Shown: positions 50,949 to 63,164 of the stretch, piece after piece | Layout: every line of letters starts with the position of its first letter | Numbering within the stretch: position 1 is the first letter of the stretch | DNA from: Craspedostauros australis | Taxonomy: Eukaryota > Bacillariophyta > Bacillariophyceae > Mastogloiales > Achnanthaceae | Length of the DNA: 64,000 nt | Assembly: GCA_026770025.1 (NCBI GenBank) | Contig: JAMXDE010000003.1 | Span: 1,674,001-1,738,000, forward strand | Reading direction: 5' to 3' | Notes under the pieces: generated by a model | The model's database searches: none | Told to the model about the DNA's origin: nothing | What the model saw: the letters and a program-made list of their open reading frames with translations, nothing else | Position numbers and translations under genes: made by a program

Positions 50949-53900
50949 TTACGAAATGAGCGGCTGCTGCTCTCCGCTGGGGAAGAAGGCTCGTTGTTCC
51001 GGCATGCTCCTGGTGCTGTCCATGAAGGTCGCGACTGCCACTCTCATGTCCACAACATCCATGCATCCCGGCCAAACCTCCCGCCAGGCATTCCTCATTT
51101 CCTGGCTAAGCTTGGGGTGATTCGTTTCGAAATCCACTGGGTTGGATGCGAAGCAAACGATGACCGTGCTGACCGAGCTACTGATAATCCCGAACAACAC
51201 TCCTGTGACGACAAGGCCGACAGCCAACCCAGCCCTGTGGCGCATCCAGTTGTGGTGTGTTTGTGTTTGTATTTGTATTCGTGTTCGAATGAGACAGCGA
51301 GTAAGACAGCGCATTTCGTTTGAGCATTCGTGGGAGGAGCATGAAGCACGGGGATTTGGCACGACGGGAACGGCCAAGGCCGGAGCAAAGAATTTATCCA
51401 CAGAAAATAGAAACACATGGTGAGATGAAAATGAAATGCCGCCAGGGATGTCCTCCATGACTCCGGCCGGGCAGGAAGGATCCTGGAGGACGGCAATGTA
51501 AAGAAGATACTCCTCTATTGAGTGGAAGAGGCTCTTGATGCTTCCGTTGCCATGACACACTTCTGGCATCAGGTTACCAACGCATTCAGCATGACACGAG
51601 TGCGCCGCGCACTTCCCAAGACAAGAACTCGTAGCTGGGTGCTGTACGACTTCTTTCCAACTTACATGAATGGAACAGCAAGGGATTCGTTGTCGGGCAA
51701 GAGGAAGAGGGATTTGACATTGACGATGATATGTGCAAAACACCCTGTGAACCCTCCCACTACCAACGTTGCGAGGAGCAATACGTTCGGGACGAGGTCA
51801 TCTGAAACGATCATGGTCCATCCACGCTTTGCGAACAGTTCGTTGGCGTGAGACCCGGCATCGATCAAACCGTAACCGTACAGACCGACGTATGTGAATG
51901 CCCATGGATTGAACTTGTCGGTTAGGCCGTCCACGCACGAGGTGATACATGTTTGGATGAATCGGAAGCATTGGTGCAGACAGAGCAGAGATGCCTCCTC
52001 CGAGCTGGGGCGAAAGAATATCGTCAGCTGCCTGAGAAGTCTGCAGGGGCCGACGAACAAGCTCCCGAAGCAAATGGACCCCAGAGCGTAGAACGAGGAT
52101 CTGAAGAAGGCACTGTTGAGATCAACTCCGCGATGCGAGACATCCCCTTCCTCGGTGTACCACCAGCTCCCGATGACGCCTGCCACGGTCACCTGGACAA
52201 TGTTCTGCAACGAAGAAAAGCATATCGATGAAGGAAGCACGGGTGTTTATCAATAGAGTAGAACGTAGGGTACGCACGAGTATGGGCGCGGCACAGTGAA
52301 CGCGAAGAAAAGTACAGAGTTTGTAGCAGCGACAGCAACAGTGACGGCACCAATGGTGGCCATGTGGGTGAGATGATGATGATGATGATGATGATGAGAG
52401 AACTAACCACGATGAAGAGGACCAGGACCAGGATCGTGGTTCATGTGTATGGCGTCTTGACTGCATAAGGTCACATCGCAACGAGAGCAACTGAAGAGGT
52501 TCGCCCATTCATGTGCCCGTACTAAAACGCTTGCCTCCATTCTCTCGCAGCCGCCGCTTCTCCCACTCCCAGCGTCGCCGTCGTCGTCCTTATCGCCGTA
52601 GTAAAAATTATCGTCATACAGTTCTTGTTGCTCGTATCACACGAGGTTTACTCACCAGGAAGACGTTATATGTCCAGTAGTACGAAATAGCAAGGCACGA
52701 ATACATCGTGATCCTCCATCCCTGCGTGAGATCGAGATCGCCAGCTTCAATGGCGTCATACACTCCGATGCAGACGTATGTGTAGTACACGGACCAGCCG
52801 AGAGCAAGCGCCTGGAAGAAGAAGGCGATGAGCACCGCTCCTGGGTTGGCACGGATGCCTGATAAGCCCGCGTTGAGGTTGGCGGCTGCGAACGGAATGC
52901 GGTCCCAGACGATGAATGCGTACGCCACGCTGAGGGCGAGTGCGATGATTCCGGTTGCCGGGACGACCTTTCTAGGGCTGAGGCCGATGCCGATCGTGCC
53001 CCATGCGAAACTGAGGGTGATGGTGAGGAAGAGAGCGATCTGCACGATTTTCCGAGCCACGAATGTCATGACGAGGAGAGACAGCGCTGACACGCACACG
53101 GCGAAGAGGCCGCTGACGCATGATACGTAGATGACGTTACGGTATACGATGGTGACCGATGCATCGCTGTCCGTGTCGTCGTGATATTCTAGGGCCTCGT
53201 GCCCGTACTGGTTACCGAGGTAGACGATGCCCAGCAGATGGAAGAGGAACAGCAGCAGGAAGGAGATATCCCGGCAGGATGGAATTTGCTCGACGCCTTT
53301 CACGTCCTCCATGAAGAGCTGCGCTGACTGCTGTCTCATGTGTTGCCTGCGGGAGCTTGGGGACTTTCTGCTGTGCTTTCCCTTCTGGGCAAGGAACACG
53401 GCCTCTCCGCCCATTTCAGGGGCGCTAGGCATGCCGACGCCGACCCCGGGGGATGCGCCGTCGGCTCCGTAGTCTCCGAGGCCGTAGAATCCACCGTAAC
53501 CGGGCGCTGCTGCGCCATTGGCGTCGTACCCATTCAACGGAGTTCCAGGAGAAAAGGACACCCTGGCGTCTTCGTTTTTGGGAAAGGATCCGATGGCACG
53601 CAGCGACGACTGCCTGACAGGCGATGGTGGCGGGAGGTTCCTCCTGGCTGCTGGTGATGCCGACACGGACGGAGAAAGGGTCTGGCGTGGTGATGGGCGT
53701 GGTGACGGCGGTTGGCGTGCCCCCGCGAGTTTGCGGAATTCATTCATGGGGGAAAACTCGCCCGTCCGGGTGCCTTTCGGGATCGGAGGTGGCATGCCAA
53801 CGGGCGGTGGAGGAGGCATTCCACCCACCACGCCGTAGTTCGGCACCGAGCCACCCGAATAAGAGTTGGAGCGCCGATGGCCGTTCTTCCGTTTTCTGCT

Positions 53901-54620
53901 GGACTCCGCTTGGTTGTTTGATTGCTGGAATGGCAAGCCGTTGCCACTTGGAATGCCGTTTGGTGGCAAAGCACTCGCCGCAGGGTCTTGCATTCCCGGG
54001 ACACCTCCTGCGTAGGTTCGCGGGGATGGAGGGTACTGCTGCGCCTGCTGCTGCTGCTGCGGATATGCGTACGGTGGGATGTTCGGTTGACTCTCTGACC
54101 AGCTCCTGGTGCGAGGCGCTGGTGGGGATGGGGCGTAGGCCGCCGTGGGAGTTGGGTACTGCGGAAGACCGTAGGCTTGTTGCACTGGCTGCATCGATTG
54201 CATCGGTTGCATCGATTGCACTGGTGGCATTGGTTGCATTGGCGGCATTTGGCCATATGGATGGCCGTACCCGTATCCGTACCCATAGGCATGGGCATTG
54301 ACGACATTCGGGTCCATGCCCGAGTACGCAACAGCCGAAGCAGAGTTGAGGTCATCGCTCATGGTCCTTCTGTGGGAGCCGCCCTTGTTGGCGTTCTCCG
54401 GAGCTTGCAACTGTGGCCTTGGCGCCGCGGGAGGGGGTGGCCCCTGGATAGTGATCTGTCGGCGCTGATGGTGTGGCTGGTATGTCTGCTGGTACTGCTG
54501 CTGCTGCTGCTGCTTCATGGCATCTCCGTGAGCAGTTGTATCCACCGGAGGCGGAACAGAAGGTGGAAGAGAGTTGATCTGTTCCTTGGCGTTGCCTGGA
54601 GGCGGTGTTGAATTCTCCAT
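50949..54620 (-). CDS. Choline-transporter-like protein (SLC44/CTL family), three exons
   Basis: Exons on the minus strand: 54620-52656, 52204-51666 and 51234-50949, giving 929 residues. Joins are phase 0 (YNVFL|NIVQVTVAG) and phase 2 (AVPFM-AGLAVGLVV), with GT-AG introns of 451 and 431 bases. The first ~440 residues are a long Pro/Gln/Ser/Gly-rich cytoplasmic tail with short PPPP and MQPMQ repeats, much longer than in animal CTLs. Membrane helices begin near residue 450 (DISFLLLFLFHLLGIVYLG). The family signature follows: NIVQVTVAGVIGSWWY, FNPWAFTYVGLYGYG, and the C-terminal VIVCFASNPVDFETNHP..LS..MRNAW. The family moves choline or related solutes across plasma and organelle membranes; the solute here is not determinable. 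The gene converges on the sulfotransferase-like gene across the LINE. Confidence 0.85.
52372..52396. repeat. (GAT)n microsatellite in SLC44-like intron 1
   Basis: About eight GAT units lie within the intron 52205-52655. Confidence 0.8.
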
Positions 54621-57600
54621 GACTCCAACTAACTCCAACTAACTCTCACTCACTCTCACTCACTCTCGGTGTCTCTGCTGTTGAATCGGTTGAATGCGTT
54701 GAATGCTTCCTCGTGGCTGGCGTCTTGGGACTGTCTTGCTCAGCTCAATCGCAACCTCTTCGCCGATCTTCTCGTCCGATACCTCCACGATGCCTGACAG
54801 TCAACGAACGAAGATCGATGATGTGCGGTGTGCAGTGTACAATGGATTGGGACTGAACGAAACGTTTCGTTGCGATGCTCCAATGTTCCAATGCCGCAAT
54901 CTTGCGCTTTGCTTGTGTTATGATTCGGAGCCCGAACGAGGAAGAGTATTCCGTATCGATTGCTTTCTGCGATTGCGCCAGCTATTATTTGTTGCAGCCG
55001 CGATGTTTCGTCGGCGAGGGGAGGGAGAGGAGAGATGAGGACAACGTCCTCCTGTTCGTACTCGTGTTCGTACTCGTACGTTGGTATGTGCGGCGAGGCA
55101 GGCCAAAGAGCAGCAAAGATGGATGTCCTTGCTTCCGAGCACCAGAGGCTGTGTTCGGATACGACGTTCAGATTGCATGCTCGAACTGCGAGCCTCGCAG
55201 ATGGTTTTGGTGTTTTGGCGCACAACGCGCACCACCCCCTGGGGATTCAAAAACCACCCTTGTCCGCGAGGATCGACTGCTTCCGACAATACCTCCCATG
55301 GTTGTTCATTCGTCTCCGACTTGTTCGTTTCCAACCACCGTGAACAACAAGGCACACCTCAGGCAGCAGAAGACGGCGTGTGCGCGCTATCTGGTGTGCG
55401 TTGGTCTCGTCATTCGGTCTCCAAGCCTTCGCTGATGAGCGCGTTGCGTCCCAACACCATTGCACATGTTTTTCTCCTAACTTCAAGGGTCGTGCAGGCT
55501 CAGGATGTGTGCTGTTGTTATGTGGCAGGCGAGCGGACCAGCTCAGGACGTTAAGCCAGTCACGTTCAGTCCACGCACTCATTGGCTGATCCTGCGCGGT
55601 GATGCTGCTCAGCAGAGCAAACTTCCGCAACTGAAGGCGGACTCACAGCATTGGCTTCTGGCCTCACAAGCAACAACTGCTCCAGGACGAACACAACACC
55701 GGAACTTGCCCAACGACCGATTCATGCGAGCTACGTGCGCTCGGGTGTGGATGTGGTGCCAAACTTGTCGTAGGATCCTCGTCTACTATGAACCGCTCAC
55801 TAGTAGTATCTGTCGAATGCATGATCAAGTCACGCTCCGAAGTTGCCACTCTTTGTGCATCTTGCACCCAGGGTGGTACCATACATACAGATACGAGTAG
55901 AGGAGAGGAAAACAGAGTCCATAGTACCGCGTATGACTACGAGCACGAGTGCGAGTAAGGGCACGAGTAAAAGAACTGCTCGCATAGGTCCATGTAGGCA
56001 AGGATAGTTGGTACACAAGTCTAGAATATAGTGTTGAGTCCCACGCTTACTCGCACTGCTGCTCCATTCGTTGGTTTTGCATAGTATCTGCGTGGTTTCT
56101 GGTCAACTTCTCCAGAGAGTCGTAATGAATCAGCGTTCGCTGTGGTTCGTTCGAGAGAGAGGCGACCGTGTCTCTGCAGAATATAGTAGTATCATGCCTG
56201 TGGCATGTGATCCGTCTGTCTTGCTCGTACTTGTGTGGGGCAGAGGCGACAGGGATAGAACCCTGCTCTATTCATAGAATACATGTTATTCTATGAAATA
56301 CGATAGAGGAGTATAGCATTATATTCTATCGTAGAATACATAATAATAATACTATTACACCATGCATATTTTGTTGACTCTGCCAGAGCCTCCAAGACGA
56401 GCGGCTCCAGCAACACAAAAGCCAACAGCTGAGGCAGAAGGATGGCTGGTGCCGATACAAGGATGGTCGTACAGGAGCACCTGGAAAGAGGAAAGGCTCA
56501 TCCGATCGAGGTCGGAGATCACTTGTGGAGCTCGTTGGCGGGAAATGACACCCACCGAAGAGGAGTTCGTGTTTTCTCCCTTGGGAGAGAACACACAGCG
56601 TGTCGCCAGAGAGAAGCACTTCGGGAGCCTGTCTGATCTTCATGCTCGAATGATGTCATCGATTGCCACCGATTGGCCAATGACAACGTGACACGTGATG
56701 GGGCTTCGCAATAATCATGGAACGAAAAAGAAATCGGCGGTGCAGCGAAAGGCGCTTGCGTGGAAACGACGAGAACACTCACATTTTCTGCACAAACAAC
56801 ACAGAAAGCGAACCGCGTTCAGCGGCGGAAAAGCCGGGAGGGAAACCACACAAACCCGTCTCAATCAACACGAGAGAAACACGAAGAGTGGCACAGCGAC
56901 ACAGAGAGACACATGCCCAAATCAAGAAAAGTGTCAGAAGAAGCGACAGCAACGAAGAACGCTGTCGTCAACCAGCAAACCAAGAGGTCACTGATAACTC
57001 GGGCACAACGGTAAGAGGTGGAGGCCTCAACAAAGAGAGAGAGAAGGACAGAGAAGGACAGGAGAAAACTGAATCGACTTGCTTCGCTGGCGGAGAAAGC
57101 GAGTCAGGCAGTTCCTGGTTTCGCCGACATCATTGGCAGAGGAGGCGTCACGCCCACTGACAGCATCGCTGTCATCGTCATCAGCATCGCCATCAACATT
57201 GCCATCAGCATCGTTGCCATCACGTTCATCGTTCTCACTTCTCCCAAACCCAACATTCAAGCCAAGAGAGACCAACCACCACCAAATCAACACCCATCAA
57301 CGATTCAACTTGCGGGCCACCAGCAGAACAGCCCATCGACAGAGCTCGACGCATGCTCGCCCACCACACCAGCACAGTACAATACCATACCAAACCATAC
57401 TGACATCACCGAGATCAAAATAGGCAAAGACACACGAAGACATCAAACAAGAAGGCCAGCCAAGCACAACAAGAAGCTCAATCCAACGACACATCGCCCA
57501 TTTTTCATCGCTGTCACCAATCAAGAAGAGAGCGAAAGAGAGAGAGAGGCTGGTGCTGGCTGTGGCTCTTCAGAACACGGGCGCAGGCCATACACGTACT

Positions 57601-57810
57601 CACAGGCCCCAGTGGTTGACACGCCCGCTGACATAAAAAACACAAAAGAAACAAGCAGGAGCATAAGTCCTGCACCAACACACACACACCAATCAAATCA
57701 CCTGCGCGAAAGAGACGAATCGACCAATCAGTCGATCAAAGCAAGCAAGCCAACAAGCAACCAACCGACCGACCAACCGAGTGCATTATTGTGGGTACGC
57801 GCCTCCCAAC
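54621..57810. other. Intergenic, divergent promoters
   Basis: About 3.2 kb between the divergent SLC44-like and DUF6824 genes, with no supported gene. CTCACTCACT-type repeats lie just upstream of the SLC44 ATG (about 54637-54666). An A+T-rich hairpin cluster is at 56271-56333. The stretch 57000-57810 is A/C-rich with AAGCAAGC and CAACCAACCGACCGACC runs, typical of a leader. Confidence 0.4.
56271..56333. repeat. A+T-rich hairpin pair
   Basis: The first hairpin has an 11 bp perfect stem (TTCATAGAATA at 56271-56281, TATTCTATGAA at 56287-56297) and a 5-base loop. The second has a 9 bp stem (TACGATAGA at 56299-56307, TCTATCGTA at 56325-56333). A TAGAATACATAATAATAATAC run follows. The function is unknown. 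Confidence 0.6.
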
Positions 57811-59118
57811 ATGATGCGCAGCAGTACGTCAACTTCACCGTATATTGTGTCCATGCCGCTCAAGGCTGCAGTGAAGCGAATTCGCGCTCCCCACGACCAC
57901 GATGTTCTATCCGGGAGAGGTGGAGGCATCAATTCTCACGTCGGCAACCAGACATTTCGAGAATGGGTGCGAGAGAGGAAGGAGGATTACAACTTGGCCG
58001 CATCGAAGGCGGAGAAGGCCGAGGTCGTCAATCAGGTCATCGCAAGGGTCAAGGCGCTCACTCCACCTGGCCGATTCCTGCAGAGGGATCCTACTGCCAC
58101 AACGGGCCCCGGCTGGTGGATCGAACTCGACGAAACGAAGATGATGGCCAAGACGAGCCAGGCGCTGCGAGAAGGCGCACCAAGGATCCGAGCAGCACAC
58201 AAAGACGAGCTGGACGAGAAGAAGAAAAAGAATGATCGAGCCGTCACGAGATCTCGCAGAGGCAATGCATCACATGGCAAGAACAAGAAGCGCATCAGAG
58301 CAGAGACGGCATCTCGCACAGAACGGGAATGTAGAGAAGCATTGCTCGTTCGCAGCATTCCAGAGAGCGCCAGTGAGAGCAGCAAGGGCGCGATCGAAGG
58401 CAGTTCGCTCGAGACGGCGAAAAGTACCCTTGATCGCACAGCCCGATCCCCAAGCGACGAGATGATGCTCCTACCTTCGGCAACGCCGAGTGGCGGTCAA
58501 CGCGAGATAGTCGAGCCACCCAATATATTGCCGGCGCAGGTCCTTGCACTGGAAGCTACTGCACGAAGAAGGCGCCAGGGAATCACAAGCAAAAACGTCA
58601 AGGTCCCTCTTGTGGTCGCCCCGAAGAATGTGAGCAACATCCGAAATCTCGCGATGTCCGCACGAACTGATATCGCTTTGAGCATGAACGCGAAAGCCAA
58701 AACCAGCCGTGCCAAAGTGAATGGACCCCAAGGCCTGCTGTTCAGCAATCGCTTCTTGCGGAAACGACCCAGTCCATTCGGCAGAAGCTCGGGGCAAAGC
58801 TCGATCATGCGTTCGCAAGGGGAGAGATCATTCAAGCGAGTTCGCATGCAACATGACCCGGACGAAACGCCTCCGTTGCTCCCATTACCGAACACGCACA
58901 TGGACGCCATCCCGCCACTGTCCATGATGTCATCTTCAAGGCCCAGTCATCAGCGAGGACCAGGCAACATTCGACGTTCCCACTCACTCGCGCTATCTGA
59001 CATCGGGAGCGACATTGATCTACGCGAAACACCATTCGTAAACCCCTTCGACGACGAGACCAATGTGCTCAAGATGGATATCCAGCGTCAGAGGATGGAC
59101 CTGCAGCGACGAAAGTAA
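57811..59118 (+). CDS. DUF6824-type diatom protein
   Basis: A 435-residue intronless protein with an ATG at 57811 in a good context (CCAACATGATG). Residues ~30-125 carry the DUF6824-type domain: HDHDVLSGRGGGINSHVGNQTFREWV, then a basic helix with YNLAASKAEKAEVV, VKALTPPGRFLQRD, and WWIELDETKMMAKTSQALREGAP. Right after it comes a Lys/Arg-rich stretch (~135-180), likely a nuclear signal. The rest is Ser/Arg/Pro-rich and probably disordered. The domain is frequent in diatoms; its biochemical role is not established. The basic conserved core and nuclear-type signals suggest DNA-linked regulation, which is inference. A second in-frame Met (residue 15) could be the true start. Confidence 0.82.
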   Translation: MMRSSTSTSPYIVSMPLKAAVKRIRAPHDHDVLSGRGGGINSHVGNQTFREWVRERKEDYNLAASKAEKAEVVNQVIARVKALTPPGRFLQRDPTATTGPGWWIELDETKMMAKTSQALREGAPRIRAAHKDELDEKKKKNDRAVTRSRRGNASHGKNKKRIRAETASRTERECREALLVRSIPESASESSKGAIEGSSLETAKSTLDRTARSPSDEMMLLPSATPSGGQREIVEPPNILPAQVLALEATARRRRQGITSKNVKVPLVVAPKNVSNIRNLAMSARTDIALSMNAKAKTSRAKVNGPQGLLFSNRFLRKRPSPFGRSSGQSSIMRSQGERSFKRVRMQHDPDETPPLLPLPNTHMDAIPPLSMMSSSRPSHQRGPGNIRRSHSLALSDIGSDIDLRETPFVNPFDDETNVLKMDIQRQRMDLQRRK

Positions 59119-60932
59119 TGATGCCGTCACCGCGGGAGGGACGGTGAGGACATGCCATTGCTGGTGATGTATGCACGATTCGCGAGCGCCGCACTACCGC
59201 ATGCCAGATCGGCAAGCGCTTGGCCGTTCCTCCATTTGACAGCGTCCACAAAGGGATCTTGCAGCAGGCCTCTCCAGGGGAACACTGTGTCTTCTCGTAC
59301 AAACGTAGCCGTGAACGTTATGGCGCAGCGATGCTGCTTCGAGGTGGATTAATGCAGGGGCGAGGCGCAAGTTGACATGGAAAAACGCTGCCAATAATTT
59401 AGAGTTACATGCTATCATTTTACTCTGCATGCCTTTGGAGTGCTTCAAGAGTACCGTATCGTACCCCATCGCACGAGCGCATGGTATTATTGTCGCGTAC
59501 GCATGGGTCCACTTGCACTTGCACTTGCACGTCGCTGTTGCGGATGCACAAAGAGGACTAGTTGATGCCATATGTACATGTAGCTAAGTGTGCGGGACGG
59601 ACCTCTTGGTGGCAAGGTGGATCGGACTGGACACGGGGAGAGTTCGTGAAGTCCACCCTTGCTCCGTCTCCCTTACTATACACCTCTCATGGTGCAATAT
59701 TGGTACGTTGTCACAGCGCTCGCGCCCGTACCCGTGGTATTAGTCGACTGCGTGCATGTAGGGTGCATAACCGACCCTCTTGTATCAGGTACAACCCATT
59801 CCACCTCTGTTTCGAGGTTCCATCCAAGCCAAAAGACACAAGAGCAGCATAGAGCACAGGCACTGCCAGGCGTTGTTACTTCACCAAGTATAGTAGGGTG
59901 GTGATGGCCACAACACAACTTCGAGCACACGTACTTATCACAATGGGACATCCTTGTACTATTCCGAGCAGGAGCAAGCTCGTGCGATCTACTATTCCAC
60001 TCCGCACATGTTTCGCCAAGGCTGGTGTTGCGGACTGAAATGTGAATGGAGGCGGGATCGACACGCTCGCGTGCCCCCCTTTTGGTCTCGACCGCTGGCT
60101 TTCCCCTCTTCTCAACCCTGAATTTGAAAGGGCACGAGAGGCAGAAACGAAAAGGGCGGGAAGAAGAGGAAAGAAGCACGAAGCATCAGAGGAGCTTCGC
60201 ACGACCATGGGGGGGCGATTTGCGAAACAGCACCAGCGGAAGCAAAACCGAAGACGAGAACAAGGACAAAACGAGGACAAAAACAAGCACAGCAACAACC
60301 AAGAGCGAGAGAGTAACCCGCGCAGCACCATCCTCCGCACCAGCCAGAACCACAACGACAGGAGCGACATGAGCGACAGGAGCGGCAACAACAAGGACGA
60401 AAGAACGAATGACTTGCAAAAACTGCCTGGGCCAACCGACACCGACACCAACACCGGCACCAACCAACCCCTTCATCAATACAGCGGAACAGCTTCGAAA
60501 CCAACACAACACAAGGAGTTGTATCACGCCAAAGAAGCACCCTCACACCCATCCCAACTGCTTCGCCCAGGTACCACATCGTACATTCAATCAGTAGAGC
60601 TCTTGTGATTGCGGCGCATGTACAGGTCGTACCGACGTATGGTACTAATAGCTCATACGATACCCACCGTACTCGCACATACATCCTACTACTCTTGAGT
60701 GGCAATCTGGCATTCCTCCAAAGAGCAGAACCGAAACAAGAGGGAGCCGAAGCAACAGCATCGCACACGAGGGCCTCGCGAACTGAAACGCACCAGCAGT
60801 AGCAGCAACAGTAGCAGCAACAGTAGCAGCAACAGTAGCAGCAGCAATAGAGACAGCAACAAGAAACAAGGAAGCTCAGCACCGATAGTGTGCTGCATCA
60901 CGCACACCGTCTCGCACGCAAGACGCAACGCC
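59119..60932. other. Intergenic and 5' leader of the DHHC gene
   Basis: About 1.8 kb without a supported gene. TTGCAC tandems lie at about 59513-59531. Polar frames around 60042-60608 are Arg/Asn/Gln-rich and not convincing. The leader just before the DHHC ATG carries a 12-base tandem repeat. Confidence 0.4.
60797..60844 (+). repeat. 12 bp tandem repeat CAGTAGCAGCAA, four copies
   Basis: Four adjacent units, the last with one change (…GCAG). They lie ~90 bases upstream of the DHHC start codon, probably in the 5' UTR. Confidence 0.8.
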
Positions 60933-62710
60933 ATGTCGACCGATCAGAGACCAAGGCGAAAGAATGGGCTGGAGCCGCCGTACACCACGGCACAGCTGTC
61001 CACATGGGTGACGCTGCCGGTGCTGATAGTGGAATTCTGCTTGTTTGCATCGCCAATCCTGCCTCTGGCAGCTTCGATCCCTTGCACAGTCATCTTCGTC
61101 ATCATGTCAATCGCGTCCACGTACTTTGCCTACATGGCCATGTCCATCGATCCGTCGGATCCGCGGTTGGGTACGGACGCAGATGCTCACGGTCACGCCC
61201 ATACCCACAGCCATAACCACAACGACGCGCAACCGCAGGAGGAGCAGCACGGGGGCAACGGACAAGCGAAGAGGTGGGATGAAAACGAAGCCACCAAGCA
61301 CTGCTGGATCTGCGACCAGGAAGTTGCGCAGAAGTCCATGCATTGCAAATTCTGCAACAAGTGCGTGGACCACTTCGACCATCACTGCATGTGTAAGTTC
61401 CACTCGGTACCGTCTTGATCCATCCTTCGATTTTCCTCTCCTGTTTTGAGCTTGTTGAACCGCCAGCTGCTCCTTTCATGTCATGAATCAATGTCATCAT
61501 GCATCACGTGCCACAGCGTGCCATGCGAAGGTTTTTCCTGTGCATTACCGCTTGCATCAACGCAGCCTACCACTCTCGCAACTGACTCAGTGCCAGTGGT
61601 CTGCACTCACGATGCATTACCTCGTGATGACCCAACACAACAAGAAGGTCAACGAACTGAACTGAACTGAACTAACCTACTCTACTCAAATCGTACTCTC
61701 CCACCTCTTGGAAACTACCCCTTCTTCACATCTGCCTATCATCATGCACAAATGGAATCAACGACCTCGTAACCCACGACATCGACCACATCATGCACAA
61801 AATCGCACTCCGCACAATGAATATCACGCGAACGCAATGGCGGAAAATGACCATCACGTGATTGTATTCCATTGTATTGTATTCGGCGCTACTCTTCGCC
61901 CATATATCTACATACTACATTCTTGCTTCTTGCTCCCGCACTTACAAACATACAGGGCTCAACACGTGCGTGGGCAAAGCCAACTACGCCTACTTTTACA
62001 GAACGATGGTGTCCATCACTGCGGTGTTGACGCTGCATATCGGACCTCAGATATACCTTATCCTTGACATTTACTTGGGCGACGGCGACACAGAAGAACG
62101 AGCTGAGGATTGGTTGAGCGCCGGTTCCGTCATCCCAGTGGTGGTGGTCCTCGGGGTTTTCATCGGATTTGATCTCATCGCGCTGTCGCTCATTCTCCAG
62201 CTGCTCAATTTCCACCATCGATTGCAACGTGAGGGTCTCACGACGTACGCATTTATCGTGAGGGAGAATCAGAACAAACGAACGCAGAAGCAGCGAGACG
62301 AGGTCCTGCAGTCAAGGAGGGATGCTGCCATGCTTGCTGCCAGCGACGAAGGCAACACGTGCCGTTGGATGCAGTTGAAGCTGGGTGGTATTTGCCGGGA
62401 GACATGTGACAGCGGTGTCTGCGATCCTCTCGATTACGACGATGGCGAAAGCGCGCCGCCGGCATCAGGAACAGCTCCAGCAGGTACCGGGGACCACAAT
62501 CATCATCAGCAGCAGCACCGTGATGCAGACAGTTCCGACAGCGATGACTACAACAACGGTTTCGCCAACGGCGACGCTGGCAATCACATCAATGGCAACG
62601 GCAACGGTGTCAACGATGAATACGTGGACACAGGCTCGTTCAGCGACTACAATGACGAGCATGGAACCAACCCAACCAGCTTCAACAGGCAAATGGAAGA
62701 GCAGATATAG
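60933..62710 (+). CDS. DHHC-type protein S-palmitoyltransferase, two exons
   Basis: Exons 60933-61392 and 61956-62710 give 404 residues. Donor CATGT|GTAAGT and acceptor TACAG|GGCTC join in phase 1 inside the signature: DHHCM-W-LNTCVGKANY. Two membrane helices are at ~25-45 and ~48-68, then a His-rich loop (AHGHAHTHSHNHN, ~85-98). The Cys-rich zinc domain is CWICDQEVAQKSMHCKFCNKC followed by VDHFDHHC, with the catalytic Cys at ~152. Two more helices follow (~170-195 and ~210-245). After the last helix the usual TTxE motif reads TTYAF, with Ala for Glu. The Cys-rich C-tail (CRWMQ...GICRETCDSGVC) and a Gly/Asn/Asp-rich end are cytoplasmic. The enzyme attaches palmitate to Cys of membrane-associated proteins; its substrates are unknown. 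Confidence 0.9.
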
Positions 62711-63164
62711 CTGCGACTTCGACACGTACGGGCGATATGCACCAACGAAGCACGAGTTGCCGATCGTCAAATCGCTCCGCGGTACAATCCGGGCTGTCTG
62801 CCGTACGCATCGAATATTCTCTACGCCCAGAGTACTGCTGGCTTCCACCTACGAGTACGGCACCGTTGATACCAGACTTTGACTAGAAGACGTACGAGCA
62901 AGCGGCTGGAGACCTATCGTCGCCGCCCAAATTCGGATGGACAGCACAAGAGCACGATGCTTTCTTGGTAACGTCAATGATAGCATGTTTGTATTTTTGT
63001 AGATACTGACACTGCACTGTGTGGTAGCAGGCATACGCACCATACTGTTGGTAGAGAGCGCCCCTGTTCCTTGCTGAGTAGAGCGTTTTTCAGTCTTATT
63101 GCACGAAAGGCTGAACCGCCAGTGGCGATGTTTCGACGAGGTCGGGCGCGAGCACAACGCACCA
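62711..63164. other. Intergenic between convergent genes
   Basis: These 454 bases hold the two 3' UTRs of the DHHC and phosducin-like genes. No gene or notable repeat is seen. Confidence 0.4.

Noticed and set aside
57018..58235. 405-residue plus-strand frame overlapping the DUF6824 gene
   Set aside because: Its second half is the DUF6824 domain read out of frame, and the first half is repetitive leader sequence.
60042..60882. Polar plus-strand frame (60042-60608) and Leu/Cys-rich minus frame (60112-60882)
   Set aside because: Both are low-complexity with no domain; they include the 5' leader and repeat of the DHHC gene.
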